Below are positions 44,242 through 57,872 of a stretch of 64,000 nucleotides of DNA, in pieces. The first letter of the stretch is position 1, and each line of letters begins with the position of its first letter. The stretch comes from Cryptomeria japonica (Eukaryota; Streptophyta; Pinopsida; Cupressales; Cupressaceae): the NCBI RefSeq assembly GCF_030272615.1, contig NC_081415.1, positions 188,794,270 through 188,858,269 on the forward strand. Reading direction: 5' to 3'. Position numbers and translations under genes: made by a program. The notes under the pieces were generated by a model. That model was not told the DNA's origin and did no database searches. It saw only the letters and a list, made by a program, of their open reading frames with translations.

Positions 44242-47200
44242 TGTAGTACCCTACTCGTTTGAACTCATTAGACTCATATTTTATTATTGTTTAGTTTCAG
44301 TGGATACATTACCATGATGTGTTAATCAAACTTATATGACATTATTTCATGTTTTATCTGGATATGAGATGCATAATTTATTTGTAGTATTTTAGTACTT
44401 GTGATTTATGGCATTTTATGGATTATTGCTATGTACTGACATTTTACTTTATTTATGCAATGTGAAATTATATGTTGTGTGTTTGTGAGTGTATTGGATG
44501 CAAGGTGAAAATTTTCCTTCGCTCATTTCGGTGAGATAGAGAACGTCATGATTCTCCTTCATTGGTGTGTATGACATATTTTCTATATTGTATATATATG
44601 CATGTGTGGTTCGGTGATGTAGGATTTTGCAGGTACAAGTACCAGGTAGGTACGAGGTATCATCTCCACCTGGCTTCACAGGTTTGAACTTGCCTTATAT
44701 TTTCCGATGGAAGTGGAGGAGATAGTAGTTGACCCTATTTTATTCAGTTACACTCGTGTGAGTGTCATCAGTTGGTCGTCCTGTCAGTTTCTTCGGCCTT
44801 CGTATTTTATCGTTTGATCTTCTTATGAGTCTTTGCTTTGATTTGCTCAGTTGTGTGTTTAGTGGTTTTAATTAATTAATTAAATTGATGGTATTATCTC
44901 ATAGTTGAATTGTTTATGCATTGAGATTATAAATTTAGATAATTAAAAGAAATTATTAAATTAAGTTGCAAGCTGCATTTTATTAGAAATATATTTTTAT
45001 TAAAGTTTTTGTGAAAAAATAAATTAAATTAATTGTATTTATTATTTCCTAGAATTATAAATAAATAAAAGAATAAAAGAATAAATAAATGAATTAATAA
45101 AATAATTAATTAGTATTAAAGTATTGCTTTAATTTCTTTATTTAGAAAATTAATTAATTTGCATGAGAAAAGAAAAGAAAGAATAATGATTTTTATTTAT
45201 TGCATGTTAGCTTATCTTTTGTTATAAAATTAGAAAAGAAAAGAAAATTACTTTTATTCTTAATTTGGGTTTTTTTGAGAAAAAGCTATTGGAACTAGAA
45301 TTTTAGTTTAAATAGGGGAATAGGTCTCTATTTTAGTTACATAGGAAACAGGTCAGGAATTTAGGTGAAGAAATTTATTGGAAGCTTATTGGAAAGATTA
45401 GGGCTCTTCTACAGATTTCTTCCAGGAAAGCTATACCAGGTTGGGTGGCTTCTTTTGATTGTTGTTTTAAGAAAATATTTTATTTATTTCTTCTTTCTGA
45501 ATGATGTGTGTGTTAAGATGTTTGTCAAATCTAAAATTTTGTCTGATTATTTCTTGTTCTTGGCTAAAGTCTATTCCTAAAGTTAATTTCTAGTTTGTGG
45601 AAAGAAATTATTACCTAGGTGTTTGTAGATTAAATTTTGAGAAAATTGGGAAAAGTTATTTTGACAAATTTTGCCAAGATTTTTATTGTGCATGGAAATT
45701 GCAAGATTTGAGAGGAATGGGATTTACCAGAAAAATCATTCCCTCTTGTTTGGTTTTTGTTTCGATATTTGGCTATGACAGTCGTTTTAATATTTGTGTC
45801 TCTGTGATATTATTAGTTATTATAGAAATAAATTTAATTATTAATTAAATTTATTGTATTTATTAAAAGTTAAGGGAAATTAATTTATTATATTATTTTG
45901 AAGATATTATGTATTAATTAATTTCCCATAAATAAATTTGATTGGAAATAAATTTTGGGTGAAAATAGAATTTACATGCTTTAGATTATTGTTAAAAAAA
46001 AAAAATTAATTAAAAAAAATAATAATTAAAAAAAACATTGATTAAAAAAATATTAATTAAAAAATAAAAATAAAAAAATTTAATTAAAAAATAAAAAATA
46101 AAAAAAATATTATATATATATATAGCATTTTCTGTGGTTTTAATTATGTTATTTTGGAAATGAAAGATGTTTCAAAATTAAATCTTCTTTTTATTATATA
46201 TTTTAAGGTGATAAAATTATATAATATTATATTCGTAGAATATATATATTTATATAATTATATTATATTACAATATATAATTTTTAATTTGGAATTTAAT
46301 TTAGATTATTAATATAATCTAATCATTTTTATTTGTAAATTAATCATGAACATATAATTAGGGGGTTAATTTTTATATGATTTTATTTAACCTTATTACA
46401 TAAATGACAAAATTGATTTCTTTGTATTAATTTATAGTTGTATTTTCTTATTGTTTGGAAAATCTTTAATTGCAAGTTATTTGTGCTTTTGGCTGTTTTA
46501 AGAAAAGATTGCATGTATTAGGATCTTGTGTAAATGGTGTTTGCAGTCAAGCTTAATTTTGTTGCAATTCTGATTGAGTTGTTATTGTGTCCTATGTTGT
46601 TATATTTCCTTGGTCAGGTGTTGTTGTATAAGCTTATTGATGTGAGCCATTGTGTGTGTTTGTCCAAATGGTCAATCTTGGGTTAGTGATTGTGTATCCT
46701 TCACCTGTGATTTGTCAAGATTAGTTATGGCTGTTTGTTTCGCCATAGAGTTCTCGTAAGGGGACCTTTCCTGTTTGTGTCCTATGAGAGAGAGTGGCTT
46801 TCGAGCGGGGGCCATGCCTGAAGCGGATGACAGGATAACCCATCGAAAGTCAGTTAAAAAGTGATAACCTAATAATATATTTGGGTGGAGTGAGATAAAT
46901 ATTAATTAAGATAATGTACCTCGTGCATAGCTGTAGTGCTTGTACAGGGCTCATAATGCTACGAGAAGGCTTGGAAGGGCAAACTTACCACCTTGTCTTC
47001 ACGAAAGGATTGGTAGGGTCCGCATGAGACTTAGTTGAAACCGAAGGCTCGGGAGAGGTTACCAGGACAAACCCAGGATGGGGGTCGGGACCTATGGAGA
47101 CTGTACCATGGTATCCACCGTAAGACATGTGATGACACTCTCTCCTTAGAGTCACTTGTGTTTTGTGAGTTGACTTACATGGATGTTTGCGGAGTTTTGT

Positions 47201-47766
47201 ACTCCTTTCATAATTGTCTTACTTTGCTTGCTTGAGGGTTTTCTACTATCTCCTAGCACGGTGGGGTGGTTCCATTTCGGGATCACATGGTTGGGTGGTA
47301 GTGCCACTTCCCATCGGATGTTCTGGAATGTATCTTCAGGCAAGGAAAGGCTTCACTGGTGTTTCTTGGTTCGTGGTTCATGTACCAGCTCTTGTTCGAG
47401 ATCATTGTTCAGTTGAGACCTTGTGGTCATTGTATCAGACTTTTATGTAACCTTGATATTGTAACTTTGTAATCTGTGGCATTATTGGAAGTCATGTATT
47501 TATGGATATTGTAATAGCATGTCAGTGGAATGTATGTTATTTCGGTTGCTTTGATCTTATGTTAAATTGTTTTATGGAAAATGGATACATTGGAATACAA
47601 ATTAATCTTCATTGGTAACCCTTAGGAAATCATATGTTAGACTTCCATTGTGTTATTAAATGTGCAATGGTTATAGTTAGTCCACTTAGTCTTTAAAAAA
47701 AAAATATTTGACCCTTTAGTTGCCTAGTTGTGTTGTTTCCTTTAGGGTTCCTTGCAGGGCATTACA
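44242..47766 (+). repeat. Element D LTR 2
   Basis: This 3525-bp LTR is shared by both units. It lacks 111 bp present in LTR 1 at 43711-43821; the trinucleotide TAC flanks the deleted part in LTR 1, which suggests a microhomology deletion. Its A/T block is at about 45990-46125. Confidence 0.92.
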
Positions 47767-48018
47767 TTTTGTATCAGAGCCCAAGTTTCAACACTGGGTA
47801 CTCTGGGTTTGTAGTAAGCCTATCCAGTTTGACCTTTTTGCTTAGGTCTTAATGTTTGTTTTTCCCTTGTTTTATCGTTGCCATAGGTCTGAACCATTTT
47901 CTCTATACAGTGCTAGGTCATGGCTAGGAAAGCTAGGGGAGGATGCAACAAAGATGAGAGAGTTGTATTCTTATTTGTTTTAGGCTTCCAGGAGTAAGCC
48001 TAGTTTTGGGGGGGAGAA
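47767..48018 (+). other. Element D internal region 2 (252 bp)
   Basis: This has the same length and content as internal region 1: primer site (TTGTATCAGAGC, with one change in its TGG start), a 25-codon gag-start frame from the ATG at 47920, and a polypurine tract at 48004-48018. Confidence 0.88.
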
Positions 48019-51000
48019 TGTAGTACCCCTACTCGTTTGAACTCATTAGACTCATATTTTATTATTGTTTAGTTTTAGTGGATACATTACCATGATGTGT
48101 TAATCAGACTTATATCACATTATTTCATGTTTTATCTGGATATGAGATGCATAATTTATTTGTAGTATTTTAGTACTTGTGATTTATGGCATTTTATGGA
48201 TTATTGCTATGTACTGACATTTTACTTTATTTATGTAATGTGAAATTATATGTTGTGTGTTTGTGAGTGTATTGGATGCATGGCGACAATTTTCCTTCAC
48301 TCATTTCGGTGAGATAGGGAACGTCATGATTCTCCTTCATTGTTGTGTATGACATATTTTCTATATTGTATATATATGCATGTGTGGTTCGGTGATGTAG
48401 GATTTTGCAGGTACAAGTACCAGGTAGGTACGAGGTATCGTCTCCACCTGGCTTCACAGGTTTGAACTTGCCTTATATTTTCCGATGGAAGTGGAGGAGA
48501 TAGTAGTTGACCCTATTTTATTCAGTTACACTCGTGTGAGTGTCATCAGTTGGTCGTCCTGTCAGTTTCTTCGGCTTTCGTATTTTATCATTTGATCTTC
48601 TTATGAGTCTTTGTTTTGATTTGCTCAGTTGTGTGTTTAGTGGTTTTAATTAATTAATTAAATTTATGGTATTATCTCATAGTTGAATTGTTTATGCATT
48701 GAGATTATAAATTTAGTTAATTAAAAAAAATTATTAAATTAAGTTGCAAGCTGCATGATATTAGAAATATATTTTTATTAAAGTTTTTGTTGAAAAATAA
48801 ATTAAATTAATTGTATTTATTATTTCCTAGAATTATAAATAAATAAAAGAATAAAAGAATAAAGAAATGAATGAATAAAATAATTAATTAGTTTTAAAGT
48901 ATTGCTTTAATTTCTTTATTTAGAAAATTAATTAATTTGCATGTGAAAAGAAAAGAAAGAATAATAATTTTTAATTATTGCATGTTAGCTTATCTTTTGT
49001 TATAAAATTAGAAAAGAAAAGAAAATTACTTTTATTCTTAATTTGGGTTTTTTTAAGAAAAAACTATTGAACCTAGAATTTTAGTTTAAATAGGGGAATA
49101 GGTCTTTATTTTAGTTATACAGGAAACAGGTCAGGAATTTAGGTGAAGAAATTTATTGGAAGCTTATTGGAAAGATTAGGGCTCTTCTATAGATTTCTTC
49201 CAAGAAAGCTATCCTAGGTTGGGTGGCTTCTTTTGATTGTTGTTTTAAGAAAATATTTTTTTTCTTTTTTCTTTTTGAATGATGTGTGTGTTAAGATGTT
49301 TGTCAAATCTAAAAATTTGTCTGATTATTTCTTGTTCTTGGCTAAAGTCTATTCCTGAAGTTAATTTCTAGTTTGTGGAAAGAAGTTATTACCTGGGTGT
49401 TTGTAGATTAAATTTTGAGAAAATTGGGAAAAGTTATTTTGACAAATTTTGCCAAGATTTTTATTGTGCATAGAAATTGCAAGATTTGAGAGGAATGAGA
49501 TTTACCAGAGAAATCATTCCCTCTTGTTTGGTTTTTGTTTCGATATTTGGCTATGACAGTCTTTTTAATATTTGTGTCTCTGTGATATTATTAGTTATTA
49601 TAGAAATACATTTAATTATTAATTAAATTTATTGTATTATTAAAAGTCAAGGGAAATTATTTTATTATATTATTTTGAAGATATTATGTATTAATTAATT
49701 TCCTTGTAAATAAATTTGATTGGAAATAAATTTTGGGTGAAAATAGAATTTACTTGCTGTAGATTATTCTATTAAAAAAAACAAAAATTAATTAAAAATA
49801 ATAATAATAATAATTTAAAAAAAAACATTAATTAAAAAAAAATTAAAAAATATTATATATATAATTATGTTATTTTGGAAATGAAAGATGTTTCAAAATA
49901 AAATCTTCTTTTTATTATATATTTTAATGTGATAAAATTATATAATATTATATTCGTAGAATATATATTTATATAATTATATTATATTATTATATATAAT
50001 TTGGAATTTGGAATTTAATTTACATTATTAATATAATCTAATCGTGTTTATTTGTAAATTAATCATGAACATATAATTAGGAGGTTAATTTTTATATGAT
50101 TTTATTTATCTTTATTGCATAAATGACAAAATTGATTTCTTTGTATTAATATAGTTGTATTTTCTTATTGTCTGGAAAATCTTTAATTGCAAGTTATTTG
50201 TGCTTTTGGTTGTTTTAAGAAAAGATTGCATGTATTAGGATCTTGTGTAAATGGTGTTTGCAGTCAAGCTTAATTTCATTGTAATTTTGATTGAGTTGTC
50301 ATTGTGTCCTATGTTGTTATATTTCCGTGGTCAGGTGTTGTTGTATAAGCTTATTGATGTGAGCCATTGTGTGTGTTTGTCCAAATGGTCAATCTTGGGT
50401 TAGTGATTGTGTATCCTTCACCTGTGCTTTGTCAGGATTAGTTATGGTTGTTTGTTTCGCCATAGAGTTCTCGTAGGGAGACCTTTCCTGTTTGTGTCCT
50501 ATGAGAGAGAGTGGCTTTCGAGCGGGGGTCATGCCCGAAGTGGATAACATGATAACCTGTCGAAAATCAGTTAAAAAGTGAACCCAATAATATATTGGGG
50601 GGGAGTGAGATAAATATTAATTAAGATAATGTACCTCATGCATAGGTGTAGTGCTTGTACAGGGCTCATAATGCTATGAGAAGGCCTGGAATGGCAAACT
50701 TACCACCTTGTCTTCACGAAAGGATTAGTAGGGTCCGCATGAGACTTAGTTGGAACTGGAGGCTCAGGAGAGGTTACCAGGAGAAACCTAGGATGGGGGT
50801 CGAGACCTATGGAGGTTGTACCATGGTATCCACCAGAAGACATGCGATGAAACTCTCTCCTTAGAGTCACTTGTGTTTTGTGAGTTGAGTTACATGAATA
50901 TTTGCAGAGTCTTGTAGTCCTTTTGTACTTGTCTTACTTTGCTTGCTTGAGGGTTTTCTACTATCTCCTAGCACGGTGGGGTGGTTCCATTTTGGGATCA

Positions 51001-51592
51001 CATGGTCGAGTGGTAGTGCCACTTCCCATCGGATGTTCTGGATTGTATCTTCAGGCGAGGAAAGGCTTCGATGGTGTTTCTTGGTTCGTGGTTCATGTAC
51101 CAGCTCTTGTTCGAGATCATTGTTCAGTTGAGACCTTGTGGTCATTGTATCAGACTTTTATGTAACCTTGATATTGTAACTTTGTAATCTGTGGCATTAT
51201 TGGAAGCCATGTATTTATGGATATTGTATTAGTATGTTAGTGGAATGTATGTTATTTCAATTGCTTTGATCTTATGTTAAATTTTTTTATGAAAATTGGA
51301 TACATTGGAATACTTTCATTTCTTCATTATGGAATTTAGATGTATGTGTAGTTTTTAAACTTATGCATTTAATTTATCTAATTAAATGGGCAATTGGATT
51401 AACTGTGGTGTTAATGTAATCTACGAATTAATCTTCATTGGTAACCCTTAGGAAATAATATGTTAGACTTCCATTGTGTTATTAAACGTGCAATGGTTAT
51501 AGTTAGTGCACTTAGTCTTTAAAAAAAAATTATTTCACGCTTTAGTTGCCTAGTTGTGTTCTTTCCTTTAGGGTTCCTCGTGGGGTATTACA
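48019..51592 (+). repeat. Element D LTR 3
   Basis: This 3574-bp LTR starts TGTAGTACCCCTACTCG and ends GGTATTACA. It keeps the 111 bp lost from LTR 2 but has a shorter A/T block (about 49770-49862). The right target copy AAAGG follows. Confidence 0.92.
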
Positions 51593-51660
51593 AAAGGGGT
51601 AGTTTGTTGGCATTCTGGTGCATTTTTGTATGACTAGTGAATCATATGGTTGTCATTGTT

Positions 51661-51760
51661 GGCAAGCAGTAAGTAGACCGGTAAGCAGTAAGCAGACCGA
51701 CAAGCAGTGAGTAGACCAATAAATAGTAAGTAGACTGGCAAGCAATGAGTAGACTAGCAC
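51661..51760. repeat. Tandem ~20-base repeat in the C LTR
   Basis: About five units follow GCAAGCAGTAAGTAGACCGG, with variation in the last bases. Confidence 0.75.
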
Positions 51761-52129
51761 AGAAGAGATCCACCGGCTAAGCAAACTACAAATTGGTATA
51801 TAGGAGGAAACCGGATAGGTAGATTTTGACCAGTACACCGGTAGAGTCTCTAATTGATATACTGGTAACATTCAATTAACATTCAGTTAAACTGAGAGTC
51901 TTCTCCAGTCAACCGATAGACTTATCAACATGTTCGACTGTCTTGATAGAGGTTTCTGCAATGATTATAGGGGAGTGATTTAAGGCATGGTAACGAAATT
52001 TTGAATAGGATGTTTTGGAGGGAAAGTTGGTGATAGACTGCAGGGATGATAAATTCACATAATTCAATCTTGTGAAGGTTCTTGTTCATGCAAAAAGTGA
52101 TAATGTGAAAGTGAACACAAGGGGAGTAT

Positions 52130-52275
52130 AATAGAGTGTAGAGTCGAGTGATAGAGGACCAACAGAGTACAGAGCCGAAGGCCAGAGAACTGGCAGAGTG
52201 TAGAGCCAAAGGTCAAAGAATCGGCAGAGTACAGAGCCAAAGGATAGAGAACCGACAAAGTGCAAAGCTGAATGT
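52130..52275. repeat. Tandem ~31-base repeat in the C LTR
   Basis: About four units follow the pattern AGAGTACAGAGCCAAAGG, then a more variable AGAGAACCGGC part. Confidence 0.75.
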
Positions 52276-53570
52276 ATAAGAAGGAAACCAGTATTGTACA
52301 AAGAAGATACAACCTGTGCAGATAGAGGTTGTTTTTTAGTATGATATGATCAAGCTATAGGTAGCTACTCCAGTAGACCATCTTTATGTTGCTCTCTAAT
52401 TGTTGCAACTGAAATCCCTTAATAGGGTGAACTTTAACAGGTCCCATTGTAAAAATCCCTTAATCAGATGTCATCTTAATTGATGATCTTAAGACTTTTG
52501 ACAAGGCTACCTTTAACAGGGCAAAGGCACTAATAAGCCTTAGACAAAATCCCTTAACCAGGTGGCACCTAACAGTGTCTTTGTAATCTCCTAACAGAGA
52601 TGGCTCCTCACTAAGCATATTCCAAAAGAGTATAGATTTTGTGAGTTCCTACTCACACCATGGTTTTCTCCCATTTAGTTTTCCATGAGATAAATCTTGG
52701 TGTCACTATGTATCTTTTCATGCATGCTTATTCTTCTGCAGTATTTATTTATATTGATGAATGTTTGTTGTTTTTATGGATGTGTTGCATTAGTTTTGTC
52801 ATTGATGTCAACACTTATCCTTCTGGAGATCTTTGGTTATGTTGAACCGGTACGTAATGTTCATTGACAAGTTCAGTGACTTATGCGCAGTCACCAGTAT
52901 ATTGTTCACCGACAGGTTATATTATACACTGACACTGAGGATGAATTGTTATCATCTCAAGATCACTTGGTTATGTTGAAGACATGGTTTGGACACTTCG
53001 TTTTGGTATTTTGGTTATTGGTCTAATCGGGTTGACATATTTGTTGTTACTGACAAATTGGTCTAGGTTATGGACCGGCATGCATTATCTATTCTAGATC
53101 AACACAACATGTTATGGAGATGATTTAATTAATTGAATATTGTTGTTGTAAATGTATTGAGCCGACATGATGCATCGCATCTTAAATTGTTTGTAATTGA
53201 TTTTATTGTAATATTCTTAGTACGCCGACCTACACATTTGGTCTTAGGTTTTGGTATATATGTAAGATCTCATTTGTGAGATGATAGTATGAAGAATGTT
53301 GTGAGTAAGGCTATGGCATTATAACATGGTATGTGTGAATATTGAAGATCATATGAGAAGACCATAGAGAAGGTTCAAGGAATTTTTGAAGGTGATTATA
53401 AGAGCTTAATCGGTACTGAATCCAGCATTGGAGATACTATTTTGAGCAGTACATTATCATTGGATTTATCCATCCAATTGTAGTCAGTGTGACTCCTATT
53501 TTGTGATTGAACAGTGAGCTCTAAGCGATTGGCCTTTCTCCATGTGAAAACCCCATTTGTATACACATAC

Positions 53571-54362
53571 TATTAGGATTCCCATAGATACTGAGAGCGG
53601 GGGGGTGAATCAGTATCTAACTGGTAATTAGAATTTCTTAACTTAAAACATGTAGAGCATATTATAACAGTGTACCGGTATGCAAGAAATAATGCAATAA
53701 ACATAAATGAAAGCAACCACATAAGAAACACACCATAACATAATATTTAGTGAGGAAACCCAGTGTGGGAAAAACCTCGGTGGGATTTGTGACCCACAAT
53801 ATTCACTTACTGGCCAATAAGAGAATATTACTTACAAGAGGGGTCTGCACATGCAGGAAGGCCAAGTGCCTAGAGCTCACTGCTCGATGGGAAGTCTCAC
53901 TGACTTACAATGTGGATTATACAAATCCAATGTCTTGTACTGCTTTACAATAGCATCTATAATGCCAGATTCAGTACCGGTTTCTACTCTGCTTCTTACA
54001 TAAACCCTTTAACCTATATTTCGCATAATAGGCCTGCCTTATTATTTTTCCTTTTCTTCTATCTCCTTACAAAATGTCTTACAATGACTTCTTATTTATA
54101 TAAGTCATTTTATAATGATATCAAGTCGGCTTTCAAAGTTTTTACAATGATAAACAAAATATAATATAACAAAAATCCTGTCAGTTTCTGTGCTGGTATG
54201 CTTCCTTTCTCTATCGGTGTTGGTGGTCTGAGTGCCGGTGTAGAGTGTGATCTATTGATGTTGGTGTAATGTCTTGCTGGTGCCATAGGATTGTAAGGTT
54301 GCCATCAATGACAAAACCTTCAATCACCTTCAATGTCTCATTGGAGTGTGCATATGCCAACA
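53571..54362 (-). repeat. Element H 3' LTR
   Basis: This 792-bp LTR matches 59400-60184 nearly base for base. The polypurine tract (CCAAAGGGGGAGAT on the - strand, 54363-54376) follows. Confidence 0.93.
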
Positions 54363-54376
54363 ATCTCCCCCTTTGG

Positions 54377-54569
54377 CATTGATGGCAACACTCATGAGAA
54401 AATTCAAAAGTGTATCCAAAAATGTGAAGTCCAAAAAAAGTTATCAAAAATGTGTGTGCTCCCCCTGAGCATATGATTCCTGTGATATTGGATTTTCTCA
54501 TACCACTACTCCCCCTTTGGTATCAATGACAATGGTTGTCAAGATGTCAATAGAGTTCTAGTCTCAACC
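54377..54569 (-). other. Element H 3' untranslated region
   Basis: This is a short non-coding stretch with extra CTCCCCC and CTCCCCCTTTGG blocks (54460 and 54510), that is, repeated polypurine-like tracts on the - strand. Confidence 0.6.
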
Positions 54570-57500
54570 TTGTACCTGTGTGGTCACAATTTGAAATATA
54601 TCCGCCAAAATTAAATTTGTACTCTCCATAAATTTCTTACTATCCTTTATAGCTGCATCTGTTCTTTGAACTGTACTGGTGAGGAGCTACATATGCTCTG
54701 TCGGTGTTCTTTGTCCCTGTACAAGTGCCTTAGATATTTCCTTCCGCATGAATGCTAGATAGTCCAATCTTGGACTCAGTCTTAGTCTCAAAAATTTTGC
54801 CTTATCCACTATTCTCTCCTTTTCTCTTCCCAACTTAAGTAACTCATCCTCAAAATTTGTTATCTTCTGTTCAAAAACTGATAGTGTATCCGGTGAGTTA
54901 ACAAAATTATCTGCAAGTTTATTTATTTCATCCTATGCCTTGCTCATTTGCTTATCTATATCAGTTGTTAGTAGGTTTGTCTTGCATATGTCTTTATACA
55001 AGGTTTTGAACTCTTTCAATAAGTTGCATAGTTCCAGTAGAAGTGTGTCAAATTCCCTTGTACACTTCTTTATCTGATCTTCAAAGAATTTTTGCTTTTC
55101 AATTTCTATCTTATTCTTCAATGCCTCTTCCTTTTTTTTCTCAATTGTCACTGTGTTCTCAGTGATGTACTTGGACAAAATGTTAGTTTGACTTAAAGAA
55201 TCTTTATTGTCTATGTTACAGTTAGGAGCTAGCCTCTTCAAAATTGTGATTGTGTCATCTATAGCTTTGTAAGCCTGTGAACTATAATATTTTATCCTTT
55301 TGATAGAATCTAAAAGTGCTTATGTTACATTAGTTGATTTATAGCCTACTGATGAGGAACCAACATTCTGAATATCATCAGTGGTAGAAGTAACCAAGCT
55401 TGTTGTGACCTCTGATAGGTCTATTTGTGTTTGCATTTCCTTAAGCAATGGTTTTTGTACTTCTCCTGTTACCAGTTGCATTGTTTCCACATGAGTTTGC
55501 TCTTGTTCTTGTTCCTGTTTTGGAGCCTGTTGCTCTTCTTGTTTCTCTATTTGTTGTTCTGTCTCAGTCTCAGTCTCTACCTATTGTTCTTTGTTATCAT
55601 CTGCAGGTTTCTCTTGTCTTTGATTAGTTTGCTCAGTTACTGGTGGCTCACTAGCCATGTTTGTCTTACCAGTTGTATCTTTATCTACCATAATGTTGAT
55701 CTTTTGTGTATCAACATCTACTATGTATAAGACTTCAGGATTAGGATTTATATCCTCTTCATTCATACTTTCAACTACTGGTTGATCTTCTATAGTTTTT
55801 GTTACCAGTGATGTAATTGGAGGTGGTGGGAGTAAGTTATCCTTTACTTTGATACTAGGAGGTCCACCAACTTTTCCTTTACCCTTGTCCTTGTCCTTCT
55901 GATATACCTTTATAGGTTTGTGGTTCATGTACTCTTCCTATTTTTCTTTTTCAGCTAGGAATATATCCCATGCATTTTTTGTTTCTTCAGTTACCTCATT
56001 AACTCTTCCAACCATTAATGCAATGTGCCGGTGTGCAGTAGAGAATACTGACCGGTTGGCTTCTGCAATTAAATCATCTATTTCTCTAGGTGATTTCACT
56101 GGGTAAACAACAAGTAACTTTTCTATTTTGATCTTCTTGTCAAGCTCTACAATAGCTTCTCTTCTTGCTTCTAGTCTTTTAAACAATTCATCTGGTACTA
56201 CATCTACCACTTCCATCAAAAATTTCTTATACATGTCCATGTGCAAAATAACATTGTTTTCCACTTGTTCTTTTTCATCTGCTGTCAGAGTGTCGTACAA
56301 TTTCTCTATATTCTTTAGTTTCCCTTCCTCTATAATTTCATTTAGCAATATGTCAAGAGGGGCCAAGTTTTGTTGAGTTCTCTTCTTTTTCTTGGGTGTC
56401 AATTTTTTCTTTGGTGTAGCTTTCTTAACCGAAGATCTCACTGCTTGTTGTTTCTGTCTTGTTCTCCTAGGTGAGGGTGTGGTTGTTGGTGAAGGATCTC
56501 TTTTCCTTACAACTCTTTTCAAGGTTGCAGGCATGTCATTCTCCAAAGAAGTGCCTACCAGTGATAGGTGAGTTTCAGGTTGTAAAGTTCCTAACTCTTC
56601 CTCAGTGATACCGGTTTGTTTCATGATATCTTCTTTAATAACCTTTGCCTATCTAGAACCTCTTCTCACAACTGCTTCAACCTTTTTCACTCTCTTCTTA
56701 GATTGAATTTTTTTTCTATGGTCTCAGCACTACCAAATACTTCTTCCTTTGGTTCATTTGGTTCTTCCAGAAGTGCTTTAGCATAAGTTTCAATGATAAG
56801 GTCATCAGTCTCATAACCAATTTCTGTTACCCAAATTGTCCTTGGGATGATTGCTTCCATCCATATCTCATCCTTTTTTATTACAAAGCATATGTTATCC
56901 TTATACTTGTCAACAATTTTCTATGACAATCTGATTCTCTTCTTCATTTTGGCCTTTAATGCTTGAAAGTGTTCATGGATATTCTTTTACTTGTCTTCAC
57001 CCATGTTATTGAATAGCTCTAATAACTGTTTACCTACCGATATATCAAATCCAAGTTCTTTATAGCCTATACCGGGAACTTGTTTGGTTATGTGTAGCAT
57101 CAAGCATACAAGTAGATTTCCAAACCTAAAAGTTCCTTTCTTATCTTTCTTTATCTTGCCCAAGTTGTCAATCAACTCATCTTTTAACCATTCACATGTC
57201 AATTTTCACATTATCGGTAATCATGTCATAAGCACTCTTAATGCACAAACTTGAAACTGAATTAAGTCTATTTGCATAAGTAGCTTTATACCCTAAAATC
57301 ATGCTGATAAATCTCACATTAGTATCTGTTACATCATTGACTCTTAAGGACCTTTTATCGGATGGTGCACCAGTTAGCTTAGTTACTAGGTCATTTGAGA
57401 CCTTTTTAGTCTTGTCCGGTCTTGTACCAGTTGAGGGTAACCCTGTCACTACTTTGATAGCTTCCTTGGTAATTTTGTGAATTGCATCTAACTAGAAAAA

Positions 57501-57872
57501 TTCACCATGTACCCTACTTAAGACTATCCTAATCACATCCTTGGGAAATTTAGGAATGCAGAGGATCTCAGTAAATCCTAGGGTTTCAATGATTTTATGT
57601 TCTGGTTTTACATTTCTGGATTCATCACATATGACAGATTTATACATTGTTTTGATCTCATCATCTCCTAATTCCTCTATGTTGCAATGGATGTAAATTC
57701 TGGGGTCTTCAGCATAAACAACTCCTTTTGGAATTTGAGAAAAAGCACCTACAGTATCATCTTTCTTTGCTACTTCAGGAAATAATTGAAACACGGGCCT
57801 AGGGCATTTTACAACCTTGACTACAGTAGGGTTTGCTATATATTCAAGTGCAGAGGTGGATGCCATGATCAT
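54570..57872 (-). pseudogene. Element H ORF2: large protein of unknown function shared with element C
   Basis: I do not recognise this family. The frame starts at 57872 (two close ATGs; MASTSALEYIANPTVVKVV) and reads about 1,100 codons to near 54570, with several stops and frameshifts (near 57195 and 56710). The N-terminal third is a globular, mixed sequence with GFTEILCIPKFPKDVIRIVL and SLRVNDVTDTNVRFISMILG. A middle block (DKYKDNICFVIKKDE) matches element C. Next come a basic stretch near 56410 (KKATPKKKLTPKKKKR) that could bind nucleic acid or act in nuclear import, and an acidic helical block. A Glu/Gln-rich linker and a coiled-coil C-terminus follow. No zinc finger, protease or polymerase motif is seen. 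Retention in two elements suggests a role in the element's life cycle; this is inference. Confidence 0.65.

Larger units (their letters stand above)
18600..51592 (+). mobile_element. Element D: tandem LTR array (three LTRs, two 252-bp internal regions)
   Basis: The unit is a very long LTR beginning TGTAGTACCCCTAC (or TGTAGTACCCTAC) and ending GGCATTACA/GGTATTACA. It is followed by a tRNA-Met-type primer site, about 250 bp of interior and a polypurine tract. Three LTR copies and two interiors lie head to tail. The outermost ends are flanked by AAAGG (18595-18599 and 51593-51597), so the whole array behaves as one insertion. LTR 1 is split by element E. Each interior keeps only the first ~25 codons of a gag-like frame, so this family cannot encode its own enzymes. 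Without E the array is about 11.2 kb. Confidence 0.9.

Noticed and set aside
55425-55730. A 101-codon + strand frame rich in Leu/Phe/Tyr that looks like a membrane protein
   Set aside because: It is the complement of the Glu/Gln/Lys-rich linker of H ORF2 on the other strand.
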